Below are positions 16,851-25,509 of a stretch of 64,000 bases of DNA, piece by piece. The stretch's first letter is position 1; every line of letters starts with the position of its first letter. This DNA is from JAQUOT01 sp041651575 (GTDB taxonomy: Archaea > Nanobdellota > Nanobdellia > SCGC-AAA011-G17 > JAFCDX01). The notes beneath the pieces were generated by a model. That model did no database searches. It saw only the letters and a program-made list of their open reading frames with translations, and was not told where the DNA came from. The position numbers and the translations under genes are program-made. Location of the stretch: assembly GCA_041651575.1 (NCBI GenBank), contig JBAZJB010000001.1:496001-560000 (forward strand), given 5' to 3'.

Positions 16851-18022
16851 GTAATAAAAATATTAAATCAAATATTTGGAAGTATTATTTAGCTAGCTCG
16901 CTTGCTCAGTTTGCATTTTATACTCCAATCATACAACTTTTTTATCTTGCTCACGATTTAACTATATTTAAAATTGCAATTTTGGGGGTGGTCTGGACTA
17001 TTATTAGAATGCTTTTAGAAATTCCTTCAAGTATACTTGCAGACAGGTGGGAAAGAAAATGGACCATGATTATATCTTCAATATTTACCGTTTTATCTGT
17101 AATTACTCTTCTTTATGCTACAAATTTTTTATTTTTCATATTAGCGAGTGTCTGGTCTGCTGCAGCATATGCATTCTTATCTGGAACAAATGTTGCATTC
17201 TTTTATGATACCTTAAAAGTATTAAAAAGAGAAAAAGACTTTGATAAATTATGGGCAAGACAACAAATATATCAACAAATACCTTTATTTATATCACTTC
17301 TGTCTTCTGGTTTCTTATTCAATTATTCACAATTACTTCCATTTCAACTTTCTTTAGTATTTTTAGTATTATCTTTAATTCTTATGTTTACTCTTCATGA
17401 ACCTAAATATCACAAACCAATAAAATATATTAGTGTATTTTCACATTTTAAACAATCTATACAATCTATTCTTAAAAATTCTTATTTAAAAATGATCTTA
17501 ATTTTTTCTCTTTTTTTAAGTTTAGGATCAGATTTTTCTTATGGCTATGGACAGATTTACTTAAAACAATTAGCATTACCTGTTGTTTTATTTGGAATAG
17601 TATACACCATTAAATCATTAGTAGTAACTTTTGCTTCTAATCTTGCACCTTCATTACGAAGAAAATTTTCTTATAAAAATATGTTTGGTTTACAAATAAT
17701 TACACTTACTATTTTATTTTACCTTATGGTATTAACAAATAATTATATCCTTGGTGCATTATGTTTTATATTAATTGGAATTCCTTATGGATTTTTTGAT
17801 ATTACAAAAAGTAGTTATATGCATCAACATATTCAAAGTCATCAAAGAGCTACAATCGATTCAATGTTCTCTTTTTTAATAGCTCTTATGTTCTTAATTG
17901 TAGAACCTATTTTTGGATATCTAGCAGATATTTATACAATAAAATTACCTTTCTTTTTGATAACAATTATTCTAACTATTTATAGCTTATATTATATAAT
18001 CTATGGATTTAAAAAAATATGA
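16847..18022 (+). CDS. MFS transporter
   Basis: The 391-residue permease has about 12 hydrophobic helices. MFS motif A reads SSILADRWERKWTM after helix 2, and the helix 4-5 region has AYAFLSGTNVAFFYDTL, a feature shared with the protein at 8157. It resembles drug efflux MFS proteins of low-GC organisms. It overlaps the M23 gene and the next gene by four bases each, so it is embedded in the cluster, making an export role for the cluster product plausible. Confidence 0.85.
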   Translation: MSNKNIKSNIWKYYLASSLAQFAFYTPIIQLFYLAHDLTIFKIAILGVVWTIIRMLLEIPSSILADRWERKWTMIISSIFTVLSVITLLYATNFLFFILASVWSAAAYAFLSGTNVAFFYDTLKVLKREKDFDKLWARQQIYQQIPLFISLLSSGFLFNYSQLLPFQLSLVFLVLSLILMFTLHEPKYHKPIKYISVFSHFKQSIQSILKNSYLKMILIFSLFLSLGSDFSYGYGQIYLKQLALPVVLFGIVYTIKSLVVTFASNLAPSLRRKFSYKNMFGLQIITLTILFYLMVLTNNYILGALCFILIGIPYGFFDITKSSYMHQHIQSHQRATIDSMFSFLIALMFLIVEPIFGYLADIYTIKLPFFLITIILTIYSLYYIIYGFKKI

Positions 18023-18294
18023 AACTAACTTTACCCAAGAATGATGTAGAAAAACAAGAAATCTTAGAAAAAGTTGCTAAGAAATTTGAAAAAGGAAAAG
18101 AATATTCTGAATTAGAAGTTAATGAAATAATAAAATCTTTTGATGTAGATGATCATGCTATGTTTAGAAGAGAATTAGTTAATTTTAATTATCTGGGAAA
18201 AGATACTGGAAAAGGAATATATTGGTTAAAGAAAGATTCTCTTACAAAAGAGGAACTAGAACAAATAAAGAAAACACAAAGTAGAATAAAATGA
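18019..18294 (+). CDS. DUF2087-like small winged-helix protein
   Basis: The 91-residue protein shows the pattern of DUF2087: helix EKQEILEKVAKKFEKGKEYSE, then EVNEIIKSFDVDDHAMFRRELV and LGKDTGKGIYWLK. In bacteria this domain is often fused to ArsR or ROK-type regulators, where its wing binds DNA. Here it stands alone inside the cluster and may be its regulator. It overlaps the neighbouring genes by four bases on each side. Confidence 0.72.
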   Translation: MKLTLPKNDVEKQEILEKVAKKFEKGKEYSELEVNEIIKSFDVDDHAMFRRELVNFNYLGKDTGKGIYWLKKDSLTKEELEQIKKTQSRIK

Positions 18295-18806
18295 AAATCT
18301 ATACAATAAAAATTCCTGAATATAATGTTAAATCTAAACCAGATTGGGATAAGATTGGAAATAAATTAGATATTATTCTTAAAAAACATTTTTTAAATAA
18401 GAAAATTGCAGTTAGATGTTTAAGTTCTAAAAAACATAAAAAGAAAGACATTAATGATTTAATAAAAATAATTAAGAAATTAGGACATGATAGATATAAT
18501 CCTAAAAGAGAGGGAGATAGATATGGAAATATTGAAAATAAAAAGATTGATATTTTTTGTTTAGATTGGACTGTAAAACCTAAATCAAAAATGATGTGGC
18601 AAATGATATGGTCCTTTTATAAATTTCCAATTGATTTTGGTAAAAAACCATCAAGAATAGATATTTGTATAATTTATGATTTAAATAAGTTAAAAAGAGT
18701 TGTACATCAATATAAAGGAAGAAAAGACATTAAAAAAGATGCATTTATCTTTAAATATCCTAATAAAAAACCAGAAGCAATTTTAGGAATAATTAAGATA
18801 CAATGA
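18291..18806 (+). CDS. Hypothetical protein within the resistance-like cluster
   Basis: The 171-residue protein has no signal peptide or membrane segment. It is Lys-rich (Lys and Arg spread through KHKKKDINDLIKIIKKLGHD) and contains aromatic-rich MMWQMIWSFYKFPIDFG and a strand-like RIDICIIYDL. I do not recognise a family. Four-base overlaps on both sides tie its expression to its neighbours. Confidence 0.6.
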   Translation: MKIYTIKIPEYNVKSKPDWDKIGNKLDIILKKHFLNKKIAVRCLSSKKHKKKDINDLIKIIKKLGHDRYNPKREGDRYGNIENKKIDIFCLDWTVKPKSKMMWQMIWSFYKFPIDFGKKPSRIDICIIYDLNKLKRVVHQYKGRKDIKKDAFIFKYPNKKPEAILGIIKIQ

Positions 18807-19540
18807 AAAATTACGAATTTTGGAAAAATTGGAAGAATAAAACAGAAAGAGAAAAAAGAGCAATTTACTCTATTAAAAAAGCAGAACAAGTTCTTTTTGA
18901 AAATATTCCAAAGAATAAAATTTATGCTATTTATATAAAAGGAAGTTTTGTACGTAGAGAAATGAATGAAAAAAGCGATGTAGATATAATACCTATAACT
19001 TATGATAATAAAACTTTAGAAAAAATAAAAAAATTAGAGGAAACAATAGGTCAATTATACAAACCTTCTGAATTATTACCTCATTCTTTAAAAGAGTTTG
19101 AAGCAGGAAAAAGATATCTTAAATACAAGACTCCAAAAGGAGGAGTGGATATGACTCTAAGAGATTTGTATAGGTATAAACTAATTTATGGTAAACCTAT
19201 CGATATTCAAAAATACCCTATGAGGACAGATTTACAATTTTTAATAGGACAAATAAATGCCTTTAAAGATATATTTATTCCAAATTTTAAAGAAAAAAAG
19301 ATGGGATTTTCTGAGTTAGTAAAACAAACAACTTTTCTTGTTGAAAAAGAACAAAGAATTAGAGGTATAGAACCACCAGAATCTTGGAAAGAACTAGCTA
19401 AATCTATAAAAAATAAAAATCATATAATTCATGATGTTCTTAAACTTAGATTAAATCCTACTAAAGATAATAAAAAGAGAGAGAAATTCTTAAGAAAATT
19501 AAATAAATATATTTTTGAATTAGAAAAATTAACAAATTGA
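18803..19540 (+). CDS. Nucleotidyltransferase-fold protein (MNT/ANT-like)
   Basis: The nucleotidyltransferase signature is IYIKGSFVRREMNEKSDVDIIPI: Gly-Ser followed after about nine residues by Asp-x-Asp. A third acidic residue is likely in GGVDMTLRDLY. The C-terminal half is helical, as in kanamycin/aminoglycoside nucleotidyltransferases and in MNT antitoxins. No HEPN partner gene is adjacent. It is the last gene of the co-directional cluster; a short gap and convergent genes follow. Confidence 0.75.
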   Translation: MKNYEFWKNWKNKTEREKRAIYSIKKAEQVLFENIPKNKIYAIYIKGSFVRREMNEKSDVDIIPITYDNKTLEKIKKLEETIGQLYKPSELLPHSLKEFEAGKRYLKYKTPKGGVDMTLRDLYRYKLIYGKPIDIQKYPMRTDLQFLIGQINAFKDIFIPNFKEKKMGFSELVKQTTFLVEKEQRIRGIEPPESWKELAKSIKNKNHIIHDVLKLRLNPTKDNKKREKFLRKLNKYIFELEKLTN

Positions 19541-19589
19541 AAAACGTTTTAATATCTCTTAGTATGTAAGAAAACATAGAATAATAAAT

Positions 19590-20102
19590 TTATTTAGCTC
19601 TTACTGGATAAGCATTACTAAATGAATAAGAAGATACAGGTGCTTGTTTTGCTTTCCCTTTTAATTCCTGTTTAGTTTTAGTTCTTTCAGGATACATAAA
19701 TTCACGCTGAGCGCTTAATACTACACTAGTTATAGCCTCATTCCAATTACCTTGTAAATACATCTGGTATTCTACGGGATTAAGATTATTTTTTATATGA
19801 GTATCATATTCACCAAAAAATCTATTTTTTTTGTTTGCTATTAATTTATCCATAACTTTTTTATTTCTAGATAAATAATTAAATATGACTTGAGTAGGTT
19901 GTAAATACCTTCTAAATTTTTTTATAGCATTTTTACTCAATTCTTTACAATAACTTAAGTAAATTGGATCATTTACAATTAAAAATAGAAAAGCTTCATC
20001 TACACCAAATCTTGCTTCTATATCCTTTACCTTTAACTCTAAGGTATCTTTATCCAAATAATCTCTATAGGTTTCCATAGTTCTAATCATATCTCTTAGC
20101 AT
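19590..20102 (-). CDS. Hypothetical protein paired with a metalloprotease
   Basis: The 170-residue protein is mainly helical. Segments such as EARFGVDEAFLFLIVNDPIY and NLNPVEYQMYLQGNWNEA are distinctive but unrecognised. It has no membrane segment. It overlaps the upstream HELAH protein by about 20 bases, so the two are cotranslated. It could be an accessory or inhibitor of the protease; that is inference from position only. Confidence 0.6.
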   Translation of the reverse strand: MLRDMIRTMETYRDYLDKDTLELKVKDIEARFGVDEAFLFLIVNDPIYLSYCKELSKNAIKKFRRYLQPTQVIFNYLSRNKKVMDKLIANKKNRFFGEYDTHIKNNLNPVEYQMYLQGNWNEAITSVVLSAQREFMYPERTKTKQELKGKAKQAPVSSYSFSNAYPVRAK

Positions 20103-20862
20103 ATAAGAAATCTTTAACTAATTCTTTTATTTCAGGTCTATCTGCAAAAGGTTTCATACAATTTCCTTCTCTAAAAGAAAATCTTAACAAGTAAGCAGTT
20201 ATAGCTTCAGCTAATTCTTCTGGTACTCCTCTTTCTGGATTTGTAAATTTATTATCTTTACCTCTGTATGTAGAAGCATAATGTGAAATTGGTTTGTAAT
20301 TTTCTGCTTCTTTTTGAAATTTATCTATAAATTCTTTTCCACCAACTTCGCTACAATCAGGTAGTTTAATTATATAATTATCTAAATGTAATGCAGGAGT
20401 TATAATTGTATGAGCTAATTCATGAACAAATCCTTGTGAAAGGATTATTCTTTGAACATCTTCACTAATATTTTCAGGCAATTGATAAAGTATTACTTCA
20501 GCACTTGGATTTTTTTGATCTTTTGCCCAAGCATTATATTCAGTTTTAGCAGTAACTATAGCTGTTTCTGATAAAGCTTTTTTTACATTAAAAGTTTCTA
20601 TTGGATTTTCACTTGTTGAATTTTTATGGAACCAAGCGCAAGGTTTACAAATTACTTCTCTAAGAATAGACCTTCTTCTAGCAGGTTTAGGGAATAATTG
20701 GAATAAACTAGTTAAATCTAGCTCAGATAAAGGAATATAGGCCTTATCTATAATAGGATAGTCAAATTGACCTTCTTTAGTCTTAGGTAATTTAATAGAG
20801 GCATTGCTATAATATTCTATAGTTCTAGCCAGATCTAAACCCTCTAAATTGTCGTTTGCCAT
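20083..20862 (-). CDS. Putative zinc metalloprotease (HExxH, gluzincin-like)
   Basis: The metal-binding motif is HELAH (residues 147-151), preceded by GFV and followed at about 65 residues by EELAEAITAYLL, which could supply the third ligand (Glu). A Cys pair ICKPCAWF lies at about 71-78. There is no signal peptide, so it acts in the cytoplasm unless exported otherwise. No specific family is recognised. A TATA-like sequence lies between it and the divergent GNAT gene. Confidence 0.6.
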   Translation of the reverse strand: MANDNLEGLDLARTIEYYSNASIKLPKTKEGQFDYPIIDKAYIPLSELDLTSLFQLFPKPARRRSILREVICKPCAWFHKNSTSENPIETFNVKKALSETAIVTAKTEYNAWAKDQKNPSAEVILYQLPENISEDVQRIILSQGFVHELAHTIITPALHLDNYIIKLPDCSEVGGKEFIDKFQKEAENYKPISHYASTYRGKDNKFTNPERGVPEELAEAITAYLLRFSFREGNCMKPFADRPEIKELVKDFLYAKRYD

Positions 20863-20965
20863 GGTTTAAGTATACAATTAAACTTTTTAAACCTTTCTAT
20901 TTGTTACTACTTATAAATAACTATTAATAGTAAGATTTATAAATAATATATCTTATAAATTCTTT

Positions 20966-21421
20966 ATGAATATCGAATCCCTTAAACAAATATGTGAACA
21001 AGAGTTTAGAAAGATGGATGGACTTTATCATATTACAGATACAATTATAGTTAAACCTGATTTTGGCTCTAACCGTAAAATTAGATGTGAATATTTATCT
21101 AATAGGTATAGTCTTGATTATATTAATGGAAAACTTGGTGACTATGATCAAGAAACTAAAATAACTTTTTATAAAGAATTAAATGAATGTAGTATTGGAT
21201 TTCTTTCAGTTATTCCATTAGTAAAGAATATGGGATTTGGAAGAAAAATGGTAGAAACAGTTGAGAATATTTTTAGATTAATTGGAGCAAACAAATTAAA
21301 AATAACAGACGTACAAAACCCTTCTTTTTGGGAACACTTTGGATATGGTCCTAATAATGAAGTTGGAGATTTAGGAGAAGGGCATTATAGTAATTGGGAA
21401 AAAATGTTGATAAAACCCTAA
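20966..21421 (+). CDS. GNAT-family acetyltransferase-like protein
   Basis: The 151-residue protein has a GNAT core: the beta-4/motif A segment ECSIGFLSVIPLVKNMGFGRKMVE, with the acyl-CoA loop reading KNMGFG, then IFRLIGANKLKI, and motif B NPSFWEHFGYG. The N-terminal region is short for the family. The acceptor is unknown. TTTATAAAT-type boxes upstream fit a single-gene transcript. Confidence 0.68.
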   Translation: MNIESLKQICEQEFRKMDGLYHITDTIIVKPDFGSNRKIRCEYLSNRYSLDYINGKLGDYDQETKITFYKELNECSIGFLSVIPLVKNMGFGRKMVETVENIFRLIGANKLKITDVQNPSFWEHFGYGPNNEVGDLGEGHYSNWEKMLIKP

Positions 21422-21449
21422 TAAAAAATAATTTAAAAACTTATCCAGA

Positions 21450-22142
21450 TTAATTCTTTCTACAAACAAACATTACTTTTCTTTTATCCTCAAAAAATAG
21501 TATTTTTATTATTTTAAATCTCTTAGATAAGCTCTTTTTTACTTTATCAATAGAATAGACAAATTCATCATACCTATCTTTTTCAATTTTATAAAAATTA
21601 TTTTTATATTTATTAAAATAAGTTGTATCCCAAGTTAATTTATTTCCTTGAACAAGAGTATTATCATAAATAAACCCAGTTGGAGTTTCTTTAAGTTTTA
21701 TAATCTGTTTTTTCATATCTTCCAAATGTTTTTGAGTACGCATATCAAAAATAAATAATCCATTTTTATTAAGATGATTATAAGAATGTTTAAATGTTGA
21801 TTCCCAATTCTTGAAAGGTTTAACTTCATTAATACATTCGTGTACTGAAAAGATTATATCAAATTTTTTATTAATTCTAAAATTATCCATGCTTTGAACA
21901 AAAAGTTTAGCATCTGGAACTATTTTTCTAGCTACTTTTATATAATCTTTTCCTAAATCCAAACCATATTTTTCAAAGTTTTTAAAATAAAAAAGAACTG
22001 CTCCTAATCCTACACCTAATTCTAAAACAACCTTTGCTTTTGGATTATATTTTTTAATTACTTTAAGAACTCTTTCTGCCCTTATCTTAGCAGCTTTTCT
22101 ATCTATATTCTTTTCCCATATCTCTGTTAGATTAGACACCAT
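21450..22142 (-). CDS. SAM-dependent methyltransferase
   Basis: This is a class I methyltransferase of 230 residues. Motif I is VVLELGVGLGAVLF (about 39-52), motif II YGLDLGKDYIKVA, and the strand 4 region reads FDIIFSVHECIN. C-terminal strands (GNKLTWDTTYFNKYKNNFYKIEKDRYDEFVYS, written in part) resemble glycine or small-molecule methyltransferases. It is followed by rpl15e only upstream on the same strand with 34 bases between; a functional link is not implied. Confidence 0.75.
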   Translation of the reverse strand: MVSNLTEIWEKNIDRKAAKIRAERVLKVIKKYNPKAKVVLELGVGLGAVLFYFKNFEKYGLDLGKDYIKVARKIVPDAKLFVQSMDNFRINKKFDIIFSVHECINEVKPFKNWESTFKHSYNHLNKNGLFIFDMRTQKHLEDMKKQIIKLKETPTGFIYDNTLVQGNKLTWDTTYFNKYKNNFYKIEKDRYDEFVYSIDKVKKSLSKRFKIIKILFFEDKRKVMFVCRKN

Positions 22143-22175
22143 CTTTTATAAAAATAAATAAAGAAGTTTATAAAT

Positions 22176-22751
22176 TTAATTCTTTCCCTGTCTATTATGT
22201 GCTCTCAAACTAGGTCTATTTTTTTCATAACCTATTCCTTTTCCACCAAGACCTCTTGATTTTGTTCCAGCACTTGTTAATCCTCTGAAAACTCTTCCTC
22301 TTTGAGTTAGAATACCTTTGTATTTAGGATCTTTTTGAATTTCAGGTTTATCGGGATCAATTAGAATAACTTCATACCAATAATGTAATGCATCTTCTGT
22401 AACCCAATATGAATTTAATACTTCTAGATTTCTAAAGAATTTATTTGCTCTTTCTTCTGCAACCCATTGATAGCTTTTACCAACAATTTTTCTGTGTCTA
22501 AATTTCTTAGATTTTCTTCCTGCCCTTATTTGCATCCTCATTCTTCCACCACGAGGAACTCTAACTCTAGCAACAACAACTCCGTTTTTAGCTTTATAAC
22601 CAAGCATTCTTGCTTTATCTATTCTTGTTGGTTTTTCTATTTTAATAACAGCAGGCTCTTTTCTCCAATTGATTAATCTAGTTTGCCATACATAACCTAA
22701 GTTTATTTTAGGTTTTCTCCAGGTTTTGTTAATATATTTGTAAATTCCCAT
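22176..22751 (-). CDS. rpl15e: Ribosomal protein L15e
   Basis: This is an archaeal/eukaryotic large-subunit protein of 191 residues. Diagnostic stretches are MGIYKYINKTWRKP, DKARMLGYKAKNGVVVARVR, GGRMRMQIRAGRKSKK and the C-terminal GLTSAGTKSRGLGGKGIGYEK. The length matches the family. No bacterial counterpart exists, so it supports the archaeal origin. Confidence 0.98.
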   Translation of the reverse strand: MGIYKYINKTWRKPKINLGYVWQTRLINWRKEPAVIKIEKPTRIDKARMLGYKAKNGVVVARVRVPRGGRMRMQIRAGRKSKKFRHRKIVGKSYQWVAEERANKFFRNLEVLNSYWVTEDALHYWYEVILIDPDKPEIQKDPKYKGILTQRGRVFRGLTSAGTKSRGLGGKGIGYEKNRPSLRAHNRQGKN

Positions 22752-22849
22752 TTTAAGCCTTATTAATCGTGTTAAAGAATTTATTAGAAATATATTTAAA
22801 GGTTTTGTTTTTATGTTTTTGTTTAATAAGTAACTGATGTTTAAAAAGT

Positions 22850-23125
22850 CTAAGATACATCTTTAAAACGTATTGCTTCTGGAATTCTTTTTCTTTTACC
22901 TGTTGAAATAGCTATTTTTGAATCTAATAAATAATTAATTAAAAATACAAATAAAATCATTAAAATAAATGTATATGAAGAAAATGTTCCTTTAGACATT
23001 AAATAAAATGTAGCTCCGGCCATAACACCCACATTAATCTGTTTTAATGTTTCTCTACAAGAGTTCCAAAAAAATTTATGACCTACTTCTATTTTTAAAC
23101 CCCTATCTTTTTTAGATTTCTTCAT
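22850..23125 (-). CDS. Small membrane protein of unknown function
   Basis: The 91-residue protein has a basic N-terminus, then two hydrophobic helices (about residues 32-47 and 52-68), then a basic tail GKRKRIPEAIRFK. It begins seven bases after the 116-residue gene, so it belongs to a three-gene unit of small unknown proteins. No family is recognised. Confidence 0.5.
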   Translation of the reverse strand: MKKSKKDRGLKIEVGHKFFWNSCRETLKQINVGVMAGATFYLMSKGTFSSYTFILMILFVFLINYLLDSKIAISTGKRKRIPEAIRFKDVS

Positions 23126-23132
23126 TTTAATA

Positions 23133-23483
23133 TCACAACCAACAACATCTTGTTGCTACCATAAATATTTCATGTTGTTTAAATCTTATTTTTAATTCTT
23201 TTTTATATTCCTTTAATGTTTTTATTTTCGTTGAATTATGTATTGTCATTTTATCTTCAGAATCAACTAAAACAGTGTATACTACCGTTTTATCATTATA
23301 AACTCTTTTATCTTCGGGATTTATCCAAGAACCAAATATCGGAGAATTAGAAGTATGTATTCCACCGGCAATTTTAAGAAGTTCATCATGTGTTTGAAGA
23401 AATAATTCTTCAGATATTTTACCCCCACCTTCTTCTGGATTAAAATTAAGGGGTAATTGTATGTCTACTTTGAAATGTGTCAT
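23133..23483 (-). CDS. Hypothetical small soluble protein
   Basis: The 116-residue protein has no membrane segment. Recognisable features are a Gly run EEGGGKIS, a central GSWINPEDKRVYNDKTVVYTV and the C-terminal KIRFKQHEIFMVATRCC. This G-x-W followed by a strand and a terminal Gln-rich helix is seen in small proteins of unknown function in many genomes, but I cannot name the family. It lies between two other small genes. Confidence 0.5.
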   Translation of the reverse strand: MTHFKVDIQLPLNFNPEEGGGKISEELFLQTHDELLKIAGGIHTSNSPIFGSWINPEDKRVYNDKTVVYTVLVDSEDKMTIHNSTKIKTLKEYKKELKIRFKQHEIFMVATRCCWL

Positions 23484-23502
23484 TATTGTATCTCCATAAT
23501 TT

Positions 23503-23727
23503 TTATTTATTCAAAGGTAATTCTTCAAACTTAATATTATTATCTTTTAAATTTTCAAGAAATCTTTTTTCTATTATAAATTCATCTTTTGTGTCTGAAT
23601 AAGTGTTTCCATTAGTCATTAATATATAGAATCCTTTTACTTTATTATCTCTTGAAGAATTAATTTTTACCCTAACATAACTATGTTCATTATTATCTAA
23701 TTTAAAATTATCCACTTTTTTAGGCAT
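23503..23727 (-). CDS. Hypothetical small soluble protein
   Basis: The 74-residue protein is polar, with strand-like YVRVKINSSRDNKVKGFYILMTNG and a helix ending NIKFEELPLNK. The upstream AT-rich gap has TATA-like TTTATATATTTATTACC, about 25 bases before the ATG. It is the first gene of a three-gene unit of small unknown proteins. Confidence 0.45.
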   Translation of the reverse strand: MPKKVDNFKLDNNEHSYVRVKINSSRDNKVKGFYILMTNGNTYSDTKDEFIIEKRFLENLKDNNIKFEELPLNK

Positions 23728-24036
23728 AATAAAAATAAAGGTAATAAATATATAAATGTTGCTTTTTAGGGATTTATATAAAAAGGCTATTTAATTTATA
23801 AATTATCTCAAACACTAATTGTACTAATCACAAACCATAAACATCTATGGTTTCATAGTTTTTTGTATTATCATCGATAATAATATACTGTTTGAGTTAT
23901 TTAAATACCTTATGAATTTGTTTTAAAGTAAGAATTATTATTTTTATGCAGGACCATTAATATTTGCATAAGATTGGATTATTGTGTAAACCCCCTAATT
24001 AGAAACTATTATAAATAAGGAATTATTTAAGTTAAT
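23728..24036. other. Intergenic stretch with nested inverted repeats (candidate structured RNA or cruciform)
   Basis: No ORF is seen here. An outer repeat CTCAAACA (23807-23814) pairs perfectly with TGTTTGAG (23889-23896). Inside it are two perfect hairpins: AAACCATA/TATGGTTT (23832-23853, six-base loop) and TATTATC/GATAATA (23866-23882, three-base loop). Together they make a three-way-junction shape of about 90 bases. TATA-like sequences lie on both sides. The strand of any transcript is unknown. Confidence 0.45.
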
Positions 24037-24855
24037 ATGAAGTTTAAGGTAATTTTTGGGTTATTAGTAATATCTTTATTTTTAATAAGTGGTTGTGAAA
24101 ATATTGATATAAATGGTATTTCTAAGAATTTAACAGCAGAAGATGTTAATAAAATAATTGCTTGTGAAACTCCCTATATGAGGTTTGAAACTGGTTGTTG
24201 TTTAGACCAAAATAATAATAAAATCTGTGATGAAGATGAAGGAATAACTTCTACCCCAAATTCTGAAAATTTATTAGATATTTCAGGAGCAGTAAATAAA
24301 TGCAATAATTATTGTATGCAAGAAGATTATACAACTTTTTTACAAAATAAACTTAATGTGGACATTAATGGAGACGGAAAATCAGACGGATTAAAAACTT
24401 GTACTGAATTAAAAATAGTTTGTACTGCTATAAAAAATGAAGAGACCATAGTAACTGAAGAGACTACTGAGAATAAATATGCAATAGATTCAAATAATAT
24501 GGTTACTCTTAGGTTGGGAGAAGGAATAAATCATCCTATTTCCGTAGATATAGGTTATGCTCCAAAAACTACCCATCTAGTTTATTTAATTCCAGATAAT
24601 TATATTCTCTTTGGATTAAATATGATTAAAGTAATTTCAATTGATACTAATAGCATTACTCTCCAAATTAATTCAGACCCAACATTTATTGTGAATGAAG
24701 CAAAAATAAATGAAGTAAATGTTATAGAAAAAGAAACTAATGAAGGTATATTTGCTTTTCAATATAATGGAGATTTATGGATTCATAGAGTAACTAATCC
24801 AAAAGGATACCCTGATTATAAAGGAGCAATAGACGAATCCAGAATAAGATATTAA
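24037..24855 (+). CDS. Lipoprotein with Ca-binding-like repeats
   Basis: A signal peptide ends in the lipobox-like LISGC (about residues 16-20), so the mature protein probably starts at Cys. Two Asp/Asn-rich loops, CCLDQNNNKICDEDEG and DINGDGKSDGLKTC, resemble calcium loops of dockerin or EF-hand type. The C-terminal half is beta-rich and ends with DYKGAIDESRIRY. It is probably an extracytoplasmic binding protein; ligand unknown. Confidence 0.65.
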   Translation: MKFKVIFGLLVISLFLISGCENIDINGISKNLTAEDVNKIIACETPYMRFETGCCLDQNNNKICDEDEGITSTPNSENLLDISGAVNKCNNYCMQEDYTTFLQNKLNVDINGDGKSDGLKTCTELKIVCTAIKNEETIVTEETTENKYAIDSNNMVTLRLGEGINHPISVDIGYAPKTTHLVYLIPDNYILFGLNMIKVISIDTNSITLQINSDPTFIVNEAKINEVNVIEKETNEGIFAFQYNGDLWIHRVTNPKGYPDYKGAIDESRIRY

Positions 24856-24954
24856 ATAATTTCTTAATAAACAAATCTCTTAAATTTTTGTTTAATAAAT
24901 AAACTATTTCGAAGGTTTTTTAAATAAATCTGTTTTTAATTTATATGTATTAAA

Positions 24955-25509
24955 ATGCTTATAACACCATTAGAAATATTATATATGAGTATTACTATTT
25001 TAGTAATTGGATATATTTTTATGAGTTTTTTAAAGGTTCCTGAAACAGATTATTTCAAGAAAAAACGATTTGACTGGAATGCTTTTAAATTAGCCATATT
25101 GGTAGCTGCTCCAGGAGTAATTTTACATGAACTTGCTCATAAATTTGTTGCAATGGGATTTGGATATAGTGCTACTTTTGAAATATTTTTCTTTGGCCTA
25201 TTTTTAGGTTTATTTTTGAAATGGATAAAAAGTCCTTTTTTAATCATAGCTCCAGGTGCAGTTGTAATACCTGCCATGACAGTAGGTTGGCAGACTGGAA
25301 TAATTGCATTTGCAGGTCCTTTTGTTAATTTAATTTTATGGTTAGGTTCTTGGTTAATACTAAATAGAGCAAGACATTTGAAAAGAAATACTGCAATTGT
25401 ACTTTTATTAACACAAAAAATAAATATGATATTATTCATATTCAACATGATTCCATTAGGACCATTTGATGGAGCAAAAGTTTTACAAGGAATAATTAGT
25501 TTGTTTTAA
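24955..25509 (+). CDS. Site-2-protease-like M50 metalloprotease, short form
   Basis: This intramembrane zinc protease of 184 residues has HELAH (58-62) in VILHELAHKFVAMGFG and the second ligand motif NMIPLGPFDGAKVL near 165-178 (Asp in FDGAK). About five hydrophobic helices are visible. It is shorter than the PDZ-containing M50 protein at 47164. Substrates are likely membrane regulators or signal peptides, which is inference. Its stop overlaps the convergent TFE stop. Confidence 0.82.
   Translation: MLITPLEILYMSITILVIGYIFMSFLKVPETDYFKKKRFDWNAFKLAILVAAPGVILHELAHKFVAMGFGYSATFEIFFFGLFLGLFLKWIKSPFLIIAPGAVVIPAMTVGWQTGIIAFAGPFVNLILWLGSWLILNRARHLKRNTAIVLLLTQKINMILFIFNMIPLGPFDGAKVLQGIISLF

Noticed and set aside
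18803..19540. MNT/HEPN toxin-antitoxin module
   Set aside because: The nucleotidyltransferase signature is present but no HEPN partner gene is adjacent, and the gene is coupled to the upstream cluster instead.
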